Shown here one piece after another: positions 28,800-38,691 of a stretch of 64,000 nucleotides of DNA. Position numbers and translations under genes: made by a program. Numbering within the stretch: the stretch's first letter is position 1; each line of letters starts with the position of its first letter. The notes under the pieces are model-generated. The model did no database searches and was not told the DNA's origin. It worked only from the letters and a program-made list of their open reading frames with translations. Location: NCBI GenBank assembly GCA_021648845.1, contig JAKJHY010000001.1, positions 248,001 to 312,000 of the forward strand, given 5' to 3'. Source of the DNA: Mycobacterium sp. MBM. Its GTDB lineage: Bacteria; Actinomycetota; Actinomycetes; Mycobacteriales; Mycobacteriaceae.

Positions 28800-31418
28800 A
28801 TGAGCCGCCCCGGAACGCCCGCGCTGACCGTTAGATACGACGGGTCCTCACGCACCTTCTCCGCAGGCAACGACGTCGTCGTCGGCCGCGATCTGCGTGC
28901 CGACGTCCGTATCGCCCACCCGCTGATCTCCCGTGCGCACCTGGTGCTTCGTTTCGACCAGGGGCGGTGGGTCGCCATCGACAACGGCAGCCTCAACGGC
29001 ATGTACGTCAACGGCCAGCGGGTGCCCACCCTGGACATCGCCGACGGCCAGTACGTCAACATCGGCAACCCAGACGGCCCGCAACTGGTGTTCGAGGTCG
29101 GCCGGCACCAGGGCTCGGCCGGCAGCCCGCCGCCGACGGCCGCGGTACCGACCCCGACCGGACCGCGCCCCAGCGCGTCCTGGCCCACCCAGGCCCCGAT
29201 GCCGCCGCAGCCGCCCGCCCCGCCGGCCTGGTCGACCGGCGCCAGTGCCCCGCCCGCTCAGCACCGGTATCCGTCCGGCCCGCAGCCCTATCAGCCGACG
29301 GGCCAACAGTCCTATCAGCCGAGCGCGCCGCAGCCGACCCAGCCGCCTGCCGCGTCGCGCTCGCAGCCGACCTATATCCCACCGGCCGACCCGTCGCAGA
29401 CCGCGATGGGGCCGACCGCGGTGCCGCGCCCGTCGGAGAACAATCTGGCGACCAGCATGCTCAAGATCCTGCGGCCCGGTCGTGCACCCGAGGTGCCCCC
29501 GGGCGGGATCAAGATCGGTCGCGCCACCGACAACGACATCGTCATCCCCGATGTGCTGGCCTCGCGGCACCACGCCACCTTGGTATCCGGGCCCGGCGGC
29601 ACCGAGATCCTGGACAACCGCAGCATCAACGGCACCTTCGTCAACGGCGCCCGCGTCGAGGACGCGCTGCTGCGTGAGGGTGATGTGGTCACCATCGGCA
29701 ACGTCGACCTGGTGTTCACCGGCGGCACGCTGGTCCGCGGTTCGGAGACGCAGGCTGCGACCCGCACCGGCGGCCTGGAGGTCCGCGGGCTGACGTGGAC
29801 CATCGAGGGCAACAAGACGCTGCTGAACAACATCTCCATCGATGCGCGGCCGGGGACGCTGACCGCGGTCATCGGCCCCTCGGGTGCCGGCAAGTCGACC
29901 TTCGCCAAGCAGGTCGCGGGCCTGACACACCCGACCGACGGCCGGGTCTCCTTCGAGGGCCACGATATCCACGCCGAGTACGCCTCGCTGCGCTCGCGGA
30001 TCGGCATGGTCCCGCAGGACGATGTGGTGCACGGCCAGCTGACGGTCAAGCAGGCACTGATGTACGCCGCCGAGCTGCGACTGCCGCCGGACACCACCAA
30101 CGAGGACCGCGAACGGGTGGTCCTGCAGGTCCTCGAGGAACTCGAGATGACCCAGCACCTGGAGACCCGGGTGGACAAGCTGTCCGGCGGTCAGCGCAAG
30201 CGGGCCTCGGTGGCTCTGGAACTGCTGACCGGCCCGTCGCTGCTGATCCTGGACGAGCCGACCTCGGGTCTGGACCCGGCGCTGGATCGCCAGGTGATGA
30301 CGATGCTGCGTCAGCTCGCCGATGCCGGCCGCGTGGTGCTGGTGGTGACGCATTCGCTGACCTACCTCGATGTCTGCGATCAGGTGCTGTTGCTGGCGCC
30401 CGGCGGCAAGACCGCGTTCTACGGGCCGCCGAGCCAGATCGGGCCGGAACTGGGCACCACCAACTGGGCCGATATCTTCTCCTCGGTCGCCGGGGACCCC
30501 GACGCCTCGCATCAGCGCTACCTGTCCCGCAGCGGGCCACCGCCGCCGGCCGAGGCCTCCTCGCGGCCGGCCGATCTGGGCAAGCCCGCGAAAACCTCAG
30601 TGCGGCGACAGTTCTCCACGATCGCGCGCCGCCAGATGCGGCTGATCATCTCCGACCGCGGCTACTTCGCGTTCCTGGCGGTGCTGCCGTTCATCATGGG
30701 TGTGCTGTCGTTGTCGGTGCCCGGCACCGTCGGCTTCGGTGTGCCCGACCCGATGGGTGACGCCCCCAACGAGCCCGGCCAGATCCTGGTGCTGCTCAAC
30801 GTCGGGGCGATCTTCATGGGTACCGCGCTGACGGTGCGCGATCTGATCGGTGAGCGCGCCATCTTCCGCCGGGAGCAGGCCGTCGGGTTGTCGACGACGG
30901 CGTATCTGTTGGCCAAGGTGTGTATCTACGCGGTGTTCGCGATCATCCAGTCCTCGATCGTCACCGCGATCGCGATCGCCGGGAAGGGCGCCCCCACCCA
31001 GGGCGCGCTGACCTTCTTGAGCCCCACGCTGGAGCTGTTCGTGGTGATGGGGGCCACGACGGTGACGGCCGCGATGGTCGGCTTGGCGCTCTCCGCGCTG
31101 GCCAAGTCCAACGAGCAGATCATGCCGCTGCTGGTGGTGGCCGTGATGAGCCAGCTGGTGTTCTCCGGCGGGATGATCCCGGTCACCGACCGTCTGGTGC
31201 TCGATCAGCTGTCCTGGTTCACCCCGGCGCGCTGGGGCTTCGCCGCCTCGGCGTCGACGGTGGATCTGATCAAACTGGTGCCGGGACCGTTGACGCCCAA
31301 GGACGCGCACTGGGAGCACACCGGCTCGGCCTGGTGGTTCGATATGGGCATGCTGGCGGCGCTGAGTGTGGGCTATCTGACGTTCGTGCGTTACAAGATC
31401 CGCCTCCAGGCGGGGTAG
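28800..31418 (+). CDS. Double-FHA ABC-2 type transporter (Rv1747-like)
   Basis: This 872-aa protein is an ABC half-exporter with two N-terminal forkhead-associated domains. FHA1 (about 15-95) shows VGRDLRADVRI...HPLISRAHLVL and GSLNGMYVNG; a Pro/Gln-rich linker runs from about 100 to 215; FHA2 (about 225-310) shows IGRATDNDIVI...SRHHATL and RSINGTFVNG. The ATPase domain has GPSGAGKST (Walker A, about 359-367), LSGGQRKRAS and LLILDEPTSGLD. Six helices follow (about 610-870). Rv1747 is phosphorylated by Ser/Thr kinase PknF, whose phosphothreonines the FHA domains bind. No kinase gene is adjacent here. TACAGT at 28786-28791, 8 bases before ATG, suggests a leaderless transcript. Confidence 0.92.
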   Translation: MSRPGTPALTVRYDGSSRTFSAGNDVVVGRDLRADVRIAHPLISRAHLVLRFDQGRWVAIDNGSLNGMYVNGQRVPTLDIADGQYVNIGNPDGPQLVFEVGRHQGSAGSPPPTAAVPTPTGPRPSASWPTQAPMPPQPPAPPAWSTGASAPPAQHRYPSGPQPYQPTGQQSYQPSAPQPTQPPAASRSQPTYIPPADPSQTAMGPTAVPRPSENNLATSMLKILRPGRAPEVPPGGIKIGRATDNDIVIPDVLASRHHATLVSGPGGTEILDNRSINGTFVNGARVEDALLREGDVVTIGNVDLVFTGGTLVRGSETQAATRTGGLEVRGLTWTIEGNKTLLNNISIDARPGTLTAVIGPSGAGKSTFAKQVAGLTHPTDGRVSFEGHDIHAEYASLRSRIGMVPQDDVVHGQLTVKQALMYAAELRLPPDTTNEDRERVVLQVLEELEMTQHLETRVDKLSGGQRKRASVALELLTGPSLLILDEPTSGLDPALDRQVMTMLRQLADAGRVVLVVTHSLTYLDVCDQVLLLAPGGKTAFYGPPSQIGPELGTTNWADIFSSVAGDPDASHQRYLSRSGPPPPAEASSRPADLGKPAKTSVRRQFSTIARRQMRLIISDRGYFAFLAVLPFIMGVLSLSVPGTVGFGVPDPMGDAPNEPGQILVLLNVGAIFMGTALTVRDLIGERAIFRREQAVGLSTTAYLLAKVCIYAVFAIIQSSIVTAIAIAGKGAPTQGALTFLSPTLELFVVMGATTVTAAMVGLALSALAKSNEQIMPLLVVAVMSQLVFSGGMIPVTDRLVLDQLSWFTPARWGFAASASTVDLIKLVPGPLTPKDAHWEHTGSAWWFDMGMLAALSVGYLTFVRYKIRLQAG

Positions 31419-31427
31419 CCCGGGGCG

Positions 31428-33203
31428 TCAGAACCAGCTCGCCGCGGCCTCCACCGTGGTCCGATCCAGGCTGGCCAGCAGCTCGAACTGGGGGCCGACC
31501 TTGGGTAGTTCGTAGGTGAAGAAGTACCGGGCCGCCGCGCGCTTGCCGTCATAGAAGTCACCGTCGCGACCGCTGCAGGCAAGCAGCTGCTCCAACCACA
31601 TCCAGGCGATCACCACATGACCGGTGGCCTCCAGGTAGATCGTCGAGTTGGCCAGCGTGGTGGCGATGTCACCGGCCGACCAGAGTGTCGCGGTGACCTC
31701 GAGCAGCCTGTCCAGCGCGCGTCGCAGCGCCCGGGCGTGGCCCACGGCATCGTCGAATTCCATTGCCGCGTCGATCGTGTGGCTGATCCGCTCGGCGAGC
31801 ACGGTCAAACCCGCCCCGTCCTGCATGACGACCTTACGGCCCAGCAGATCCAGCCCATGGATGCCGTGGGTGCCCTCATGGATGGCGTTGAGCCGGTTGT
31901 CCCGGTAGTGCTGCTCGACGTCGAATTCCTTGGTGTAGCCGTACCCACCGTGCACCTGGATGGCGAGATTGTTGGCTTCCAGACACCACTGCGCGGGCCA
32001 ACTCTTGGCGATCGGCGTCAGCACCTCCAGCAGCAGGTGCGCGTTGTCCCGCTCGGCCCCGGTGGTGATGCGCTCCTCGTCGACCAGCCGCCAGCAGTAC
32101 AGGCCCAACGCGAGTGCGCCTTCGACATAGGACTTCTGAGCCAACAGCATCCGCTTGACGTCGGCGTGCTCGATCAGCGCCACCTGCGGTTGGCCGGGAC
32201 GCTTGGCGTCCACGGGTCGCCCCTGGACCCGCTGCTGGGCGTAGTCCAGGGATGCCAGGTACCCGGCGTAACCGGTCGCCGTGGCCTGCCCACCCACCGC
32301 GATGCGGGCCTCGTTCATCATGTGGAACATGTAGGTCAGCCCGTGGTGTTCGGCGCCGACGAGATAGCCGACCGCGCCCGGCTGTTCCGCGGGCCAGTGG
32401 GTGCCGTCACCGAAGTTGAGCAGGGCGTTGGTGGTCGCGTGGTTGCCCATCTTGTGGTTCAGGCTCACCAGCGCGACGTCGTTGCGGGTGCCGTCGGGCA
32501 GGAACTTCGGCACGATGAACAGCGAGATCCCCTTGACCCCGGGACCGCCGCCGGGCGCCTTGGCCAGCACCAGGTGCACGATGTTCTCCGAGAGCTCATG
32601 GTCACCGCCGGTGATCCACATCTTGGTTCCGGTGATCCGGTAGGTCCCGTCGGGGGCGGGCACCGCCCGGGTGGTGATGTCGGCCAACGACGAGCCGGCG
32701 TCGGGCTCCGAGAGGCACATGGTGCCGAAGAAGCGGCCCTCCAGCATCGGCCGCACCCAGGTGTCGATCTGTTCGTCGGTGCCGTACTCGACCAGCAGGT
32801 TGGCGTTGCCCACCGTCAGGAACGCGTACGAGGTGATGCTGGGGTTGGCCGCCCGAAAGAAGGTCATCGACGCCTGGGCGACCACCGTCGGCAAACCCAT
32901 GCCGCCCAGGGCCTCGTCGAAGGCGCCGGCCATCAGGCCCGCCTCGCCGAAAGTGTCCAGCGCGTCCTTGATTTCGTCGATCAGCACGACGGTGCCGTCG
33001 GTGCCCACCGACGGTGCGCTCTGGTCGCACTTCTTGTTGTGGGGTGCGAAGCACTTGCCTGCGATGGCCGCGCTGAGATCGAGAACCGCGTCGAAGGTCT
33101 CCCGCGAGTGCTCGGCGAATCGCTCGTGCTTGACCAGGTCCTCGACACCGAGCCAGTCGAACAGCAGGAAGTCGATATCGCGCCGTGAGAGAAACTCCGC
33201 CAT
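31428..33203 (-). CDS. Acyl-CoA dehydrogenase (long form)
   Basis: This 591-aa flavoenzyme introduces the alpha,beta double bond of an acyl-CoA. MCLSEPDAGSSLADI (about 167-181) and MWITGGDHEL (about 203-212) are FAD/substrate signatures; NAIHEGTHGIHGLDLLGRK (about 429-447) includes the Glu that acts as base in many members. It carries the extra N- and C-terminal segments of the roughly 600-residue FadE5-like group. A 41-bp palindromic operator lies 17 bp upstream of the ATG and a TetR gene is divergent. The acyl chain specificity is unknown. Confidence 0.92.
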   Translation of the reverse strand: MAEFLSRRDIDFLLFDWLGVEDLVKHERFAEHSRETFDAVLDLSAAIAGKCFAPHNKKCDQSAPSVGTDGTVVLIDEIKDALDTFGEAGLMAGAFDEALGGMGLPTVVAQASMTFFRAANPSITSYAFLTVGNANLLVEYGTDEQIDTWVRPMLEGRFFGTMCLSEPDAGSSLADITTRAVPAPDGTYRITGTKMWITGGDHELSENIVHLVLAKAPGGGPGVKGISLFIVPKFLPDGTRNDVALVSLNHKMGNHATTNALLNFGDGTHWPAEQPGAVGYLVGAEHHGLTYMFHMMNEARIAVGGQATATGYAGYLASLDYAQQRVQGRPVDAKRPGQPQVALIEHADVKRMLLAQKSYVEGALALGLYCWRLVDEERITTGAERDNAHLLLEVLTPIAKSWPAQWCLEANNLAIQVHGGYGYTKEFDVEQHYRDNRLNAIHEGTHGIHGLDLLGRKVVMQDGAGLTVLAERISHTIDAAMEFDDAVGHARALRRALDRLLEVTATLWSAGDIATTLANSTIYLEATGHVVIAWMWLEQLLACSGRDGDFYDGKRAAARYFFTYELPKVGPQFELLASLDRTTVEAAASWF

Positions 33204-33219
33204 GTCCGGACCCTTCGAA

Positions 33220-33260
33220 AATATTAGCGACTGCTCATTTTATGAGCGCTCGCTAATATT
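33220..33260. promoter_or_regulatory. Palindromic TetR-type operator
   Basis: Arms AATATTAGCGA (33220-33230) and TCGCTAATATT (33250-33260) are perfectly complementary, and within them GCTCAT/ATGAGC form a second nested inverted repeat. The right half (33247-33259 region) contains the 14-mer TGAGCGCTCGCTAA, itself nearly palindromic, which resembles single TetR-family operators in mycobacterial lipid genes. The site sits between the divergent dehydrogenase and TetR genes and could block both. Confidence 0.8.
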
Positions 33261-33306
33261 GCATCCCGACGCCGCCCCGTGTCAAGGCATGTAGGATTCA
33301 GCTGAC

Positions 33307-33891
33307 ATGACCAGCGATCGAAGCGCGGATTCCGCGGCAGCGGAACGCATCCGACGTGCGGCCATCGAAGCTTTCGCCGAGTCGGGTTATGGCGGCAGCT
33401 CCACCCGCCAGATCACCAAGCGGCTCAACATGAGTGCCACCGCGATGTACCCGCACTACCGGTCCAAGGAAGAGTTGCTCTACGCCATCGCCCTCGAAGG
33501 ACACAGCAGCCTGCTCTTGGCACTGGAGAGCGCGGATTCACCGGAGGCGAGTTGCACCCAACGGTTGCGATCGGTCGTCGCCGCATTCGCCAGTTGGCAC
33601 GCCGAGAACAACAAGCAGGCCCGGGTGGTGCAGTACGAGTTGCACGGTCTGAGTCCGCTGCACTACCGCGCGATAGCCCCGTTGCGGCACCGGGTCACCG
33701 ATGTGATCAGCGCCATCGTGGCCGACGGGGTAGCCGCCGGCGAGTTCCACGTCGACAGCGTCGACGAGATCGTGATGGCCATCTCATCGCTGTGCGTCGA
33801 TGTGTGCCGGTGGTTCCCGTCGCGCCAGCACCGCGATGCGCACAAGCTCGGCGAGGTCTATGCCCGGGTTGCCGAACGCATGGTGCGCTGA
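33307..33891 (+). CDS. TetR-family transcriptional regulator
   Basis: This 194-aa regulator has an N-terminal helix-turn-helix (about 13-60, AAIEAFAESGYGGSSTRQI then NMSATAMYPHYRSKEELLYAI) and an all-helical ligand domain. It is divergent from the acyl-CoA dehydrogenase and separated from it by a palindromic operator, so it probably represses both genes and is relieved by an acyl-CoA; the ligand is inference. Confidence 0.92.
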   Translation: MTSDRSADSAAAERIRRAAIEAFAESGYGGSSTRQITKRLNMSATAMYPHYRSKEELLYAIALEGHSSLLLALESADSPEASCTQRLRSVVAAFASWHAENNKQARVVQYELHGLSPLHYRAIAPLRHRVTDVISAIVADGVAAGEFHVDSVDEIVMAISSLCVDVCRWFPSRQHRDAHKLGEVYARVAERMVR

Positions 33892-33906
33892 GCCCCTCGC
33901 GGGCCG

Positions 33907-34467
33907 CTACTCACCGTGCACGTCCAACCCGTGCGCGGCGGCATAGGCCAGTGCCTGTTCGATATTGATCCGCGCGCCACGAACTTTCGCCGTCGTCCAG
34001 AACGTGGGATCGGTGCGGGCGCCGCGCAGGTCCGCCTCGTCGAACTTGGCGTCCTGCACCCGCGCCCCGCTGAGGTCCGCCCGCGCCAGCACGGCCTTGC
34101 GCAGATCCGCCCCGACCAGGTTCGCCTCCCGCAACCGGCAGTCCGACAGGTCGACAGTGCGCAGGTCACACCCGCCGAGCACGCTGAGTGACAGATCGAC
34201 CTCCACGAATCGCAGCGGCCGCAACCTGGTCTCGGTGAACACCGAGCCCAGCAGGCTGCACTGCCGGAACGTGCTGTGCAGCAACGATGCCCGGCGGAAG
34301 GTGCAGTTGCGAAACGCAGATCCGAGGTGCTCCGACTCGGTCAGATCGACACCGCTGAAATCACATTCGTCGAACACCACCCGCTCGGTACGGATCCGGC
34401 TCAGGTCCTCATCGCGAAAGTCGTGTCCGGTGAACTCGCGGTCCACCCAGACCTGATCGTCGGTCAC
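33907..34467 (-). CDS. mfpA: Pentapeptide-repeat protein MfpA
   Basis: This 186-aa protein is built of A(D/N)LXX-like pentapeptides (for example CDFSGVDLTES, FRRASLLHSTF, CRLREANLVGADLRKAVLARADLSGARV) from about residue 10 to 145, forming a right-handed quadrilateral beta helix that mimics DNA. Mycobacterial MfpA (Rv3361c, 183 aa) binds DNA gyrase and affects fluoroquinolone susceptibility. It is the last gene of a five-gene conservon, and overlaps the GTPase gene by four bases, so its synthesis is coupled to that of its putative GTPase partner MfpB. Confidence 0.93.
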   Translation of the reverse strand: MTDDQVWVDREFTGHDFRDEDLSRIRTERVVFDECDFSGVDLTESEHLGSAFRNCTFRRASLLHSTFRQCSLLGSVFTETRLRPLRFVEVDLSLSVLGGCDLRTVDLSDCRLREANLVGADLRKAVLARADLSGARVQDAKFDEADLRGARTDPTFWTTAKVRGARINIEQALAYAAAHGLDVHGE

Positions 34468-35066
34468 ACCACGGCCAGGGCGTACTCGGTGACCGCGATC
34501 AGCGCGGCCCGCGCGGAATTCCGGTCTCTGGCATCCATGCTGACGATCGGGATGTCCTCGCGCAACGCCAGCGCCTGCCGCACGGCCGAGACCGGATAGC
34601 TTGGCGCCCCGTCGAACTCGTTGATGGCGATGAGGAACGGCAGAGCACGGGCTTCGAAGAAGTCGATGGCAGCGAAGCTATCCTGTAGGCGACGGATGTC
34701 GACCAGGATGACCGCACCGATCGCGCCGCGGACCAGGTCGTCCCACATGAACCAGAAGCGTCGCTGGCCCGGGGTCCCGAACAGGTAGAGCACCAGATCC
34801 TCGGCCAGGGTGATGCGGCCGAAGTCCATCGCCACCGTGGTGGTGTTCTTGTGCGGGGTGGCGTCCAAACCGTCGACCCCGGCCGACGCCGTGGTCACCA
34901 GCGCTTCGGTGCGCAGCGGCATGATCTCCGAGACCGCGCCGACGAATGTGGTCTTGCCGGAACCGAACCCGCCGGAAATGACGATCTTGGTCGCACCCGG
35001 CCGCTCCGAGGGACCGGCTGAGGGCCCCGCCTGATGCCGGGTCCCCTCAAAGTGCCCGAAGGCCAC
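34464..35066 (-). CDS. mfpB: Conservon small GTPase (MfpB/CvnD-like)
   Basis: This 200-aa Ras-like ATP/GTP-binding protein has G1 as GGFGSGKTTF (about 32-41), G3 as FGTPGQRRFW (about 96-105; the usual DxxGQ has become TPGQ) and a non-canonical G4 NEFDG (about 148-152, Glu replaces Lys of NKxD). These variants are normal in the conservon GTPases. MfpB (Rv3362c) is reported to modulate the MfpA-gyrase interaction in mycobacteria. It overlaps the upstream DUF742 gene by 20 bp. Confidence 0.92.
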   Translation of the reverse strand: MAFGHFEGTRHQAGPSAGPSERPGATKIVISGGFGSGKTTFVGAVSEIMPLRTEALVTTASAGVDGLDATPHKNTTTVAMDFGRITLAEDLVLYLFGTPGQRRFWFMWDDLVRGAIGAVILVDIRRLQDSFAAIDFFEARALPFLIAINEFDGAPSYPVSAVRQALALREDIPIVSMDARDRNSARAALIAVTEYALAVV

Positions 35067-35430
35067 GCAGCGTCCTCCCGATCAGTTCACGACGTTCGTC
35101 GGCGGAGGCGGTGTCGCCCAGCGTCGTGTGTATCCGAAGATACCCCTCGGACACGAGGTCGCCGATCAGCACACGCGCGACACCGAGCGGAAGCGACAGC
35201 CGCGCCGCGATCTCGGCCACCGACGGTCCGTGCCGGCCGAGGGCCAGGATCCGGGCCCGGACGTCGCTGGCCGGCCAGCGGTGCGCCGGTGCACCCTGCT
35301 GCGTCCGGACCGGGGCCTCCAGCGGCAGGTCCAGATGAGAATCGGTGCGCCCGGCCGTCAGCCGATAGGGCCGCACCATGGCCGCAACATCCACCGGATC
35401 GGCGGACTCCCAGGCGTCGGGCGGCTCCAT
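35047..35430 (-). CDS. DUF742 conservon protein
   Basis: This 127-aa protein (Rv3363c-like) has MVRPYRLTAGRT at about 18-29 and a C-terminal winged helix-like part (about 60-110, HGPSVAEIAARLSLPLGVARVLIGDLVSEG). DUF742 proteins are the third component of conservons and are thought to link the roadblock protein and the GTPase. Gap to the upstream roadblock gene is 8 bp. Confidence 0.9.
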   Translation of the reverse strand: MEPPDAWESADPVDVAAMVRPYRLTAGRTDSHLDLPLEAPVRTQQGAPAHRWPASDVRARILALGRHGPSVAEIAARLSLPLGVARVLIGDLVSEGYLRIHTTLGDTASADERRELIGRTLRGLRAL

Positions 35431-35438
35431 CGGCGGCC

Positions 35439-35876
35439 TCAGGTGTGGTGGCGCCGACGCGACGATTGGATGACGTTGCCCACACGTTCGACCAGAACGG
35501 CCATCTCGTAGCCGATCTGGCCGATATCGCAGGATCGGGTCGCCAGCGTGGCGAGGTTGGATCCGTCGCCGACGCGCATCAACAACAAATAGCCGTGCTC
35601 CATCTCGACGATCGACTGCATCACATGGCCGCCTTCGAACAGCTGCGCCGCACCGGTCGAGAGGCTGGCCAGCCCCGAGGCCACCGCGGCCAGCTGGTCG
35701 GCGCGTTCGGCCGGCATGTGCGCGCTGGCCGCCATCAGCAGACCGTCGGCCGACACCAGTACGGCGTGTGAGACACCGGAGACCTCACGGGCGAACTTGG
35801 ACACCAGCCAGTCCAGTGATTCGCGCTGCGTCGTTCGCTCGGCCGCGGCGTTGTCCCCCGCCATCGCGTTGCTCAT
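35439..35876 (-). CDS. Roadblock/LC7 domain conservon protein
   Basis: This 145-aa protein (Rv3364c-like) has the roadblock/LC7 fold ([31 protein letters not shown], about 21-51, cited for its HAVLVSADG core), which acts as GTPase regulator or scaffold. In M. tuberculosis, Rv3364c has also been reported as a secreted modulator of host cathepsin G; whether that applies here is unknown. Overlaps the sensor gene by four bases. Confidence 0.9.
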   Translation of the reverse strand: MSNAMAGDNAAAERTTQRESLDWLVSKFAREVSGVSHAVLVSADGLLMAASAHMPAERADQLAAVASGLASLSTGAAQLFEGGHVMQSIVEMEHGYLLLMRVGDGSNLATLATRSCDIGQIGYEMAVLVERVGNVIQSSRRRHHT

Positions 35877-38443
35877 GATCCTCCGGTGTCGCGGGTGTGC
35901 GACCGACCGGCATGCACCCCACCGAAATGGCTGCTGAGGCTCGCTCGCACGGCCTCGGGATCCGGCAACGGGCCGGGGTCGCCGGGCTCAGATGCTACCG
36001 GTGCACCGGTCTCACCGATCTCGCTGGTACCGGGCACCAGGCGTTCGCCGGGTGTGCGGACCGGCAGACCCTCGGCGGTGTGTTCGGTGACGGGTGCCTC
36101 CTCGGCCGATGCTGCCGCCGACCAGCCGTGGTCCCACACCGACTGCCAATCCAGATCGGCGCTGGTGCCCAGATCGGTCGGGTCGACCAGCCATTCCGAC
36201 AGCATCTTCTGGTAGATGGCGTCGTCGGCGGAACTGGTGTCGGCGGGTGCGGGCTTCGCGTGCGCCTGGCCACGTGCTGCGAAGAACGCCGAGGTGTCCG
36301 CCGGTGCCGGGGTCGGCTGCTCGGGCGTGTGCACCGGGGTCGGCTCGGTGGGCCACTGCTGCGAATCGGCCTCGATCGACGCGGAGCGGAACCCGCTGGC
36401 ACCCGGGCTGCGTTGCGGCAGAACAGATGCCGGGGTCGGGGCGCGAACTTCCGAGATCGACTCCGGTGCAACGGGTTCGGGCTGCACCGGTGCGACGTGG
36501 CGCACCTCGGTCACCGGCGCCGGACGGAAATCGGTGACGACCGCAACGGGCAGCACCCCGGCGAGCAACTCCTCGGGGACGTACACCCCGGCCGTGGTCC
36601 CCGAGTTCGGCTCGCCGGCAACGGTACTGCGCAGCCGGACCACCAGTCCGTGCTGGGCGGCGAGGCGGCCGACGACGAACAGGCCCATGTGTCGGGCGGT
36701 GTAGGGATTGACCTCGCCACCGGACTGCAAGCGGGTATTGGCCACCCGCAGGTCGGGCTCGGGCATGCCCAGTCCGCGGTCGGCGACCTCGATGACCAGC
36801 GCCCCGTTGCCGGCGCGTACCGCCGACACCCGCACCTGCGAGTGCGGCGGCGAGTAGCGCAGCGCGTTGTCCATCAGTTCGGCCAGCACGTGCACCAGGT
36901 CGGCGGCTACCGTGCCGGCGATATCGCAGTCGGACAGCTCATCGGTGACCACTCGGGTGTATTCCTCGACCTCGGAGGCCGCGGCGTTGACCACGGCACC
37001 GACCGGCACCGGGTCGGAGTGCTCGCGGGTGACGTTGGTGCCGGCGAGCACCAGCAGGTTGGCACCGTTGCGCCGCATGCGGGCGGCCAGATGATCCAGC
37101 CGGAACAGCCGCTCCAGGCGTTGTGGGTCCTGCTCATCGCGTTCGAGCTGGTCGATCAGTGCCAGTTGCTGGTCCACCAGTGACCGACTGCGCCGCGACA
37201 GGGTCTCGAACATGTCGCTGACCTGCATCTGCAGTCGAGCCTGCTCGCCGGCCAACAGAACGGCCTGCTCGTGCAGTTCGTCGACCGCATGCGCGACCTG
37301 CCCGACCTCTTCGGTGGTGTGCACGGGGATCGGCCGGATCGGGCCCGGGTCTCCCCCGTTGCGCACCTGGTCGAGTTCGCGCACCAGTTCGGTGTGCGCG
37401 ACCTTCAGCGCGCTGTCGCGCAGCCGGCGCAGCGGCCGGACCAGGGACCGTGCGACGAGCACGACGACACCCAGCGCGACCACGATCGCGGCGATGGCCA
37501 CGAGGGCGTCCCGGATGGCGGTACTGCGCTGCGCGGCGGCCTGTTCGTCCACCGCGGCGGTGACCGATGCCGTCGTCTCGGCGATGACGGCGTCGACGAT
37601 CTCATCGGTGGCCGCGATGGATTGGCTCAGCTCGGGGTTGTTCACCAGCACCGCGGTCGGGTTGGCCATGATCGCCATCCGACGGATGAACTGCTCCTGC
37701 AGTTGTTTGGCCTCGGACGAGCCGACGCCGAGGATCTGGCTGATACCGAACAGCGTGGACGGTTCGGTGCCGGCGACGGTGTTCATGGAGGTGCGCAGCT
37801 CGGGTTCGGGCACCTCGCCGCCGAAATTGACCAGCAGCTGCTGCATCATCATCTGGCCGCGGGCACCGACGGCGCGGGACAGGCCCAGGGTTTCGGTGCG
37901 GATCTGGACATCGTCGACGCGTACCGAACCGTTGATGGCGTCCTCGGCGGTGAGCAGGATGGGCGCATAACTGGTGACCCGGTCACGCAGTCCGATCGAA
38001 TTGGCGCTCACCTTGTTCACCAGGTCGCGCCCGTCCCGCAGAATGGTGGTGACGCCGCCATCCACATCGGGCGGCACCGCGGTCTGGTCGAGTAGGCGTT
38101 GCAGTGTCTGGTGGCTGGTGTCGAATGCGCTGAGCGTCGCTTGGGCGTCCGCGCCGTTGCCGCCGGTGAGCACGGCCGTATCCAGGGCGGCCATGTAGTC
38201 GACGATCGCGGGCACCATATCGACGCGGTCTGCCGCGAGCCGCAGATCGGCGGCCTCGGTGAATCCGGCGTAGACGCGCAACCCGCCGAATGTGGCCGCC
38301 AGCACCAGCGGAACCGCCACGATGGCAAACACTTTCCAGCCGACGGGCCAGTTGCTCAGCGCCCACCGGGCCGGGCGCTTCACGGTTTGCGCTGTGGCGC
38401 TGCGTGATTCGTCATCTACGTGCGGCGCGGCGAAGCTCGTCAT
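35873..38443 (-). CDS. Conservon sensor histidine kinase-like protein
   Basis: This 856-aa membrane sensor (Rv3365c-like) begins the mfp operon. A transmembrane helix (about 33-53, [20 protein letters not shown]) precedes an extracytoplasmic nitrate/sulfonate-sensing-like helical domain to about 345, a second helix (about 348-370), a HAMP-like segment, and a GHKL ATPase domain with [10 protein letters not shown] (N box, about 540), DRGLGMPE and [11 protein letters not shown]. The usual phosphorylated His box is not obvious, as in other conservon sensors. The last 250 residues are Pro/Ala/Glu-rich and probably disordered. The start at ATG 38443 matches the family; an in-frame ATG at 38587 would add 48 residues. 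Confidence 0.9.
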   Translation of the reverse strand: MTSFAAPHVDDESRSATAQTVKRPARWALSNWPVGWKVFAIVAVPLVLAATFGGLRVYAGFTEAADLRLAADRVDMVPAIVDYMAALDTAVLTGGNGADAQATLSAFDTSHQTLQRLLDQTAVPPDVDGGVTTILRDGRDLVNKVSANSIGLRDRVTSYAPILLTAEDAINGSVRVDDVQIRTETLGLSRAVGARGQMMMQQLLVNFGGEVPEPELRTSMNTVAGTEPSTLFGISQILGVGSSEAKQLQEQFIRRMAIMANPTAVLVNNPELSQSIAATDEIVDAVIAETTASVTAAVDEQAAAQRSTAIRDALVAIAAIVVALGVVVLVARSLVRPLRRLRDSALKVAHTELVRELDQVRNGGDPGPIRPIPVHTTEEVGQVAHAVDELHEQAVLLAGEQARLQMQVSDMFETLSRRSRSLVDQQLALIDQLERDEQDPQRLERLFRLDHLAARMRRNGANLLVLAGTNVTREHSDPVPVGAVVNAAASEVEEYTRVVTDELSDCDIAGTVAADLVHVLAELMDNALRYSPPHSQVRVSAVRAGNGALVIEVADRGLGMPEPDLRVANTRLQSGGEVNPYTARHMGLFVVGRLAAQHGLVVRLRSTVAGEPNSGTTAGVYVPEELLAGVLPVAVVTDFRPAPVTEVRHVAPVQPEPVAPESISEVRAPTPASVLPQRSPGASGFRSASIEADSQQWPTEPTPVHTPEQPTPAPADTSAFFAARGQAHAKPAPADTSSADDAIYQKMLSEWLVDPTDLGTSADLDWQSVWDHGWSAAASAEEAPVTEHTAEGLPVRTPGERLVPGTSEIGETGAPVASEPGDPGPLPDPEAVRASLSSHFGGVHAGRSHTRDTGGS

Positions 38444-38691
38444 CAGAGCCGGCCGCGTATCGGTTGGGACGCGTTCATATGCTTCCTGCTGCTTGAGCCC
38501 ACGCTGGGGCCGGCGTGGCACGCCTGGCAATTTGTCGAGTATGGCAGTCGCCGACAGCGGTATCCATACCTCGACGGCGACCGGCACAGTTCGTGACCGT
38601 TACGTTGCCCAACCTTTTCCTCCCGGCGAGCATGCGTGTCTGCGGGCCGACACGCCGCCAGCAACGGAAAGTTTGCGCACGCTCGCGGAGG

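Noticed and set aside
30597-31319. His/Gln/Arg-rich minus-strand frame opposite the FHA-ABC gene
   Set aside because: It is a shadow of the membrane domain of the transporter with no ribosome site or family resemblance.
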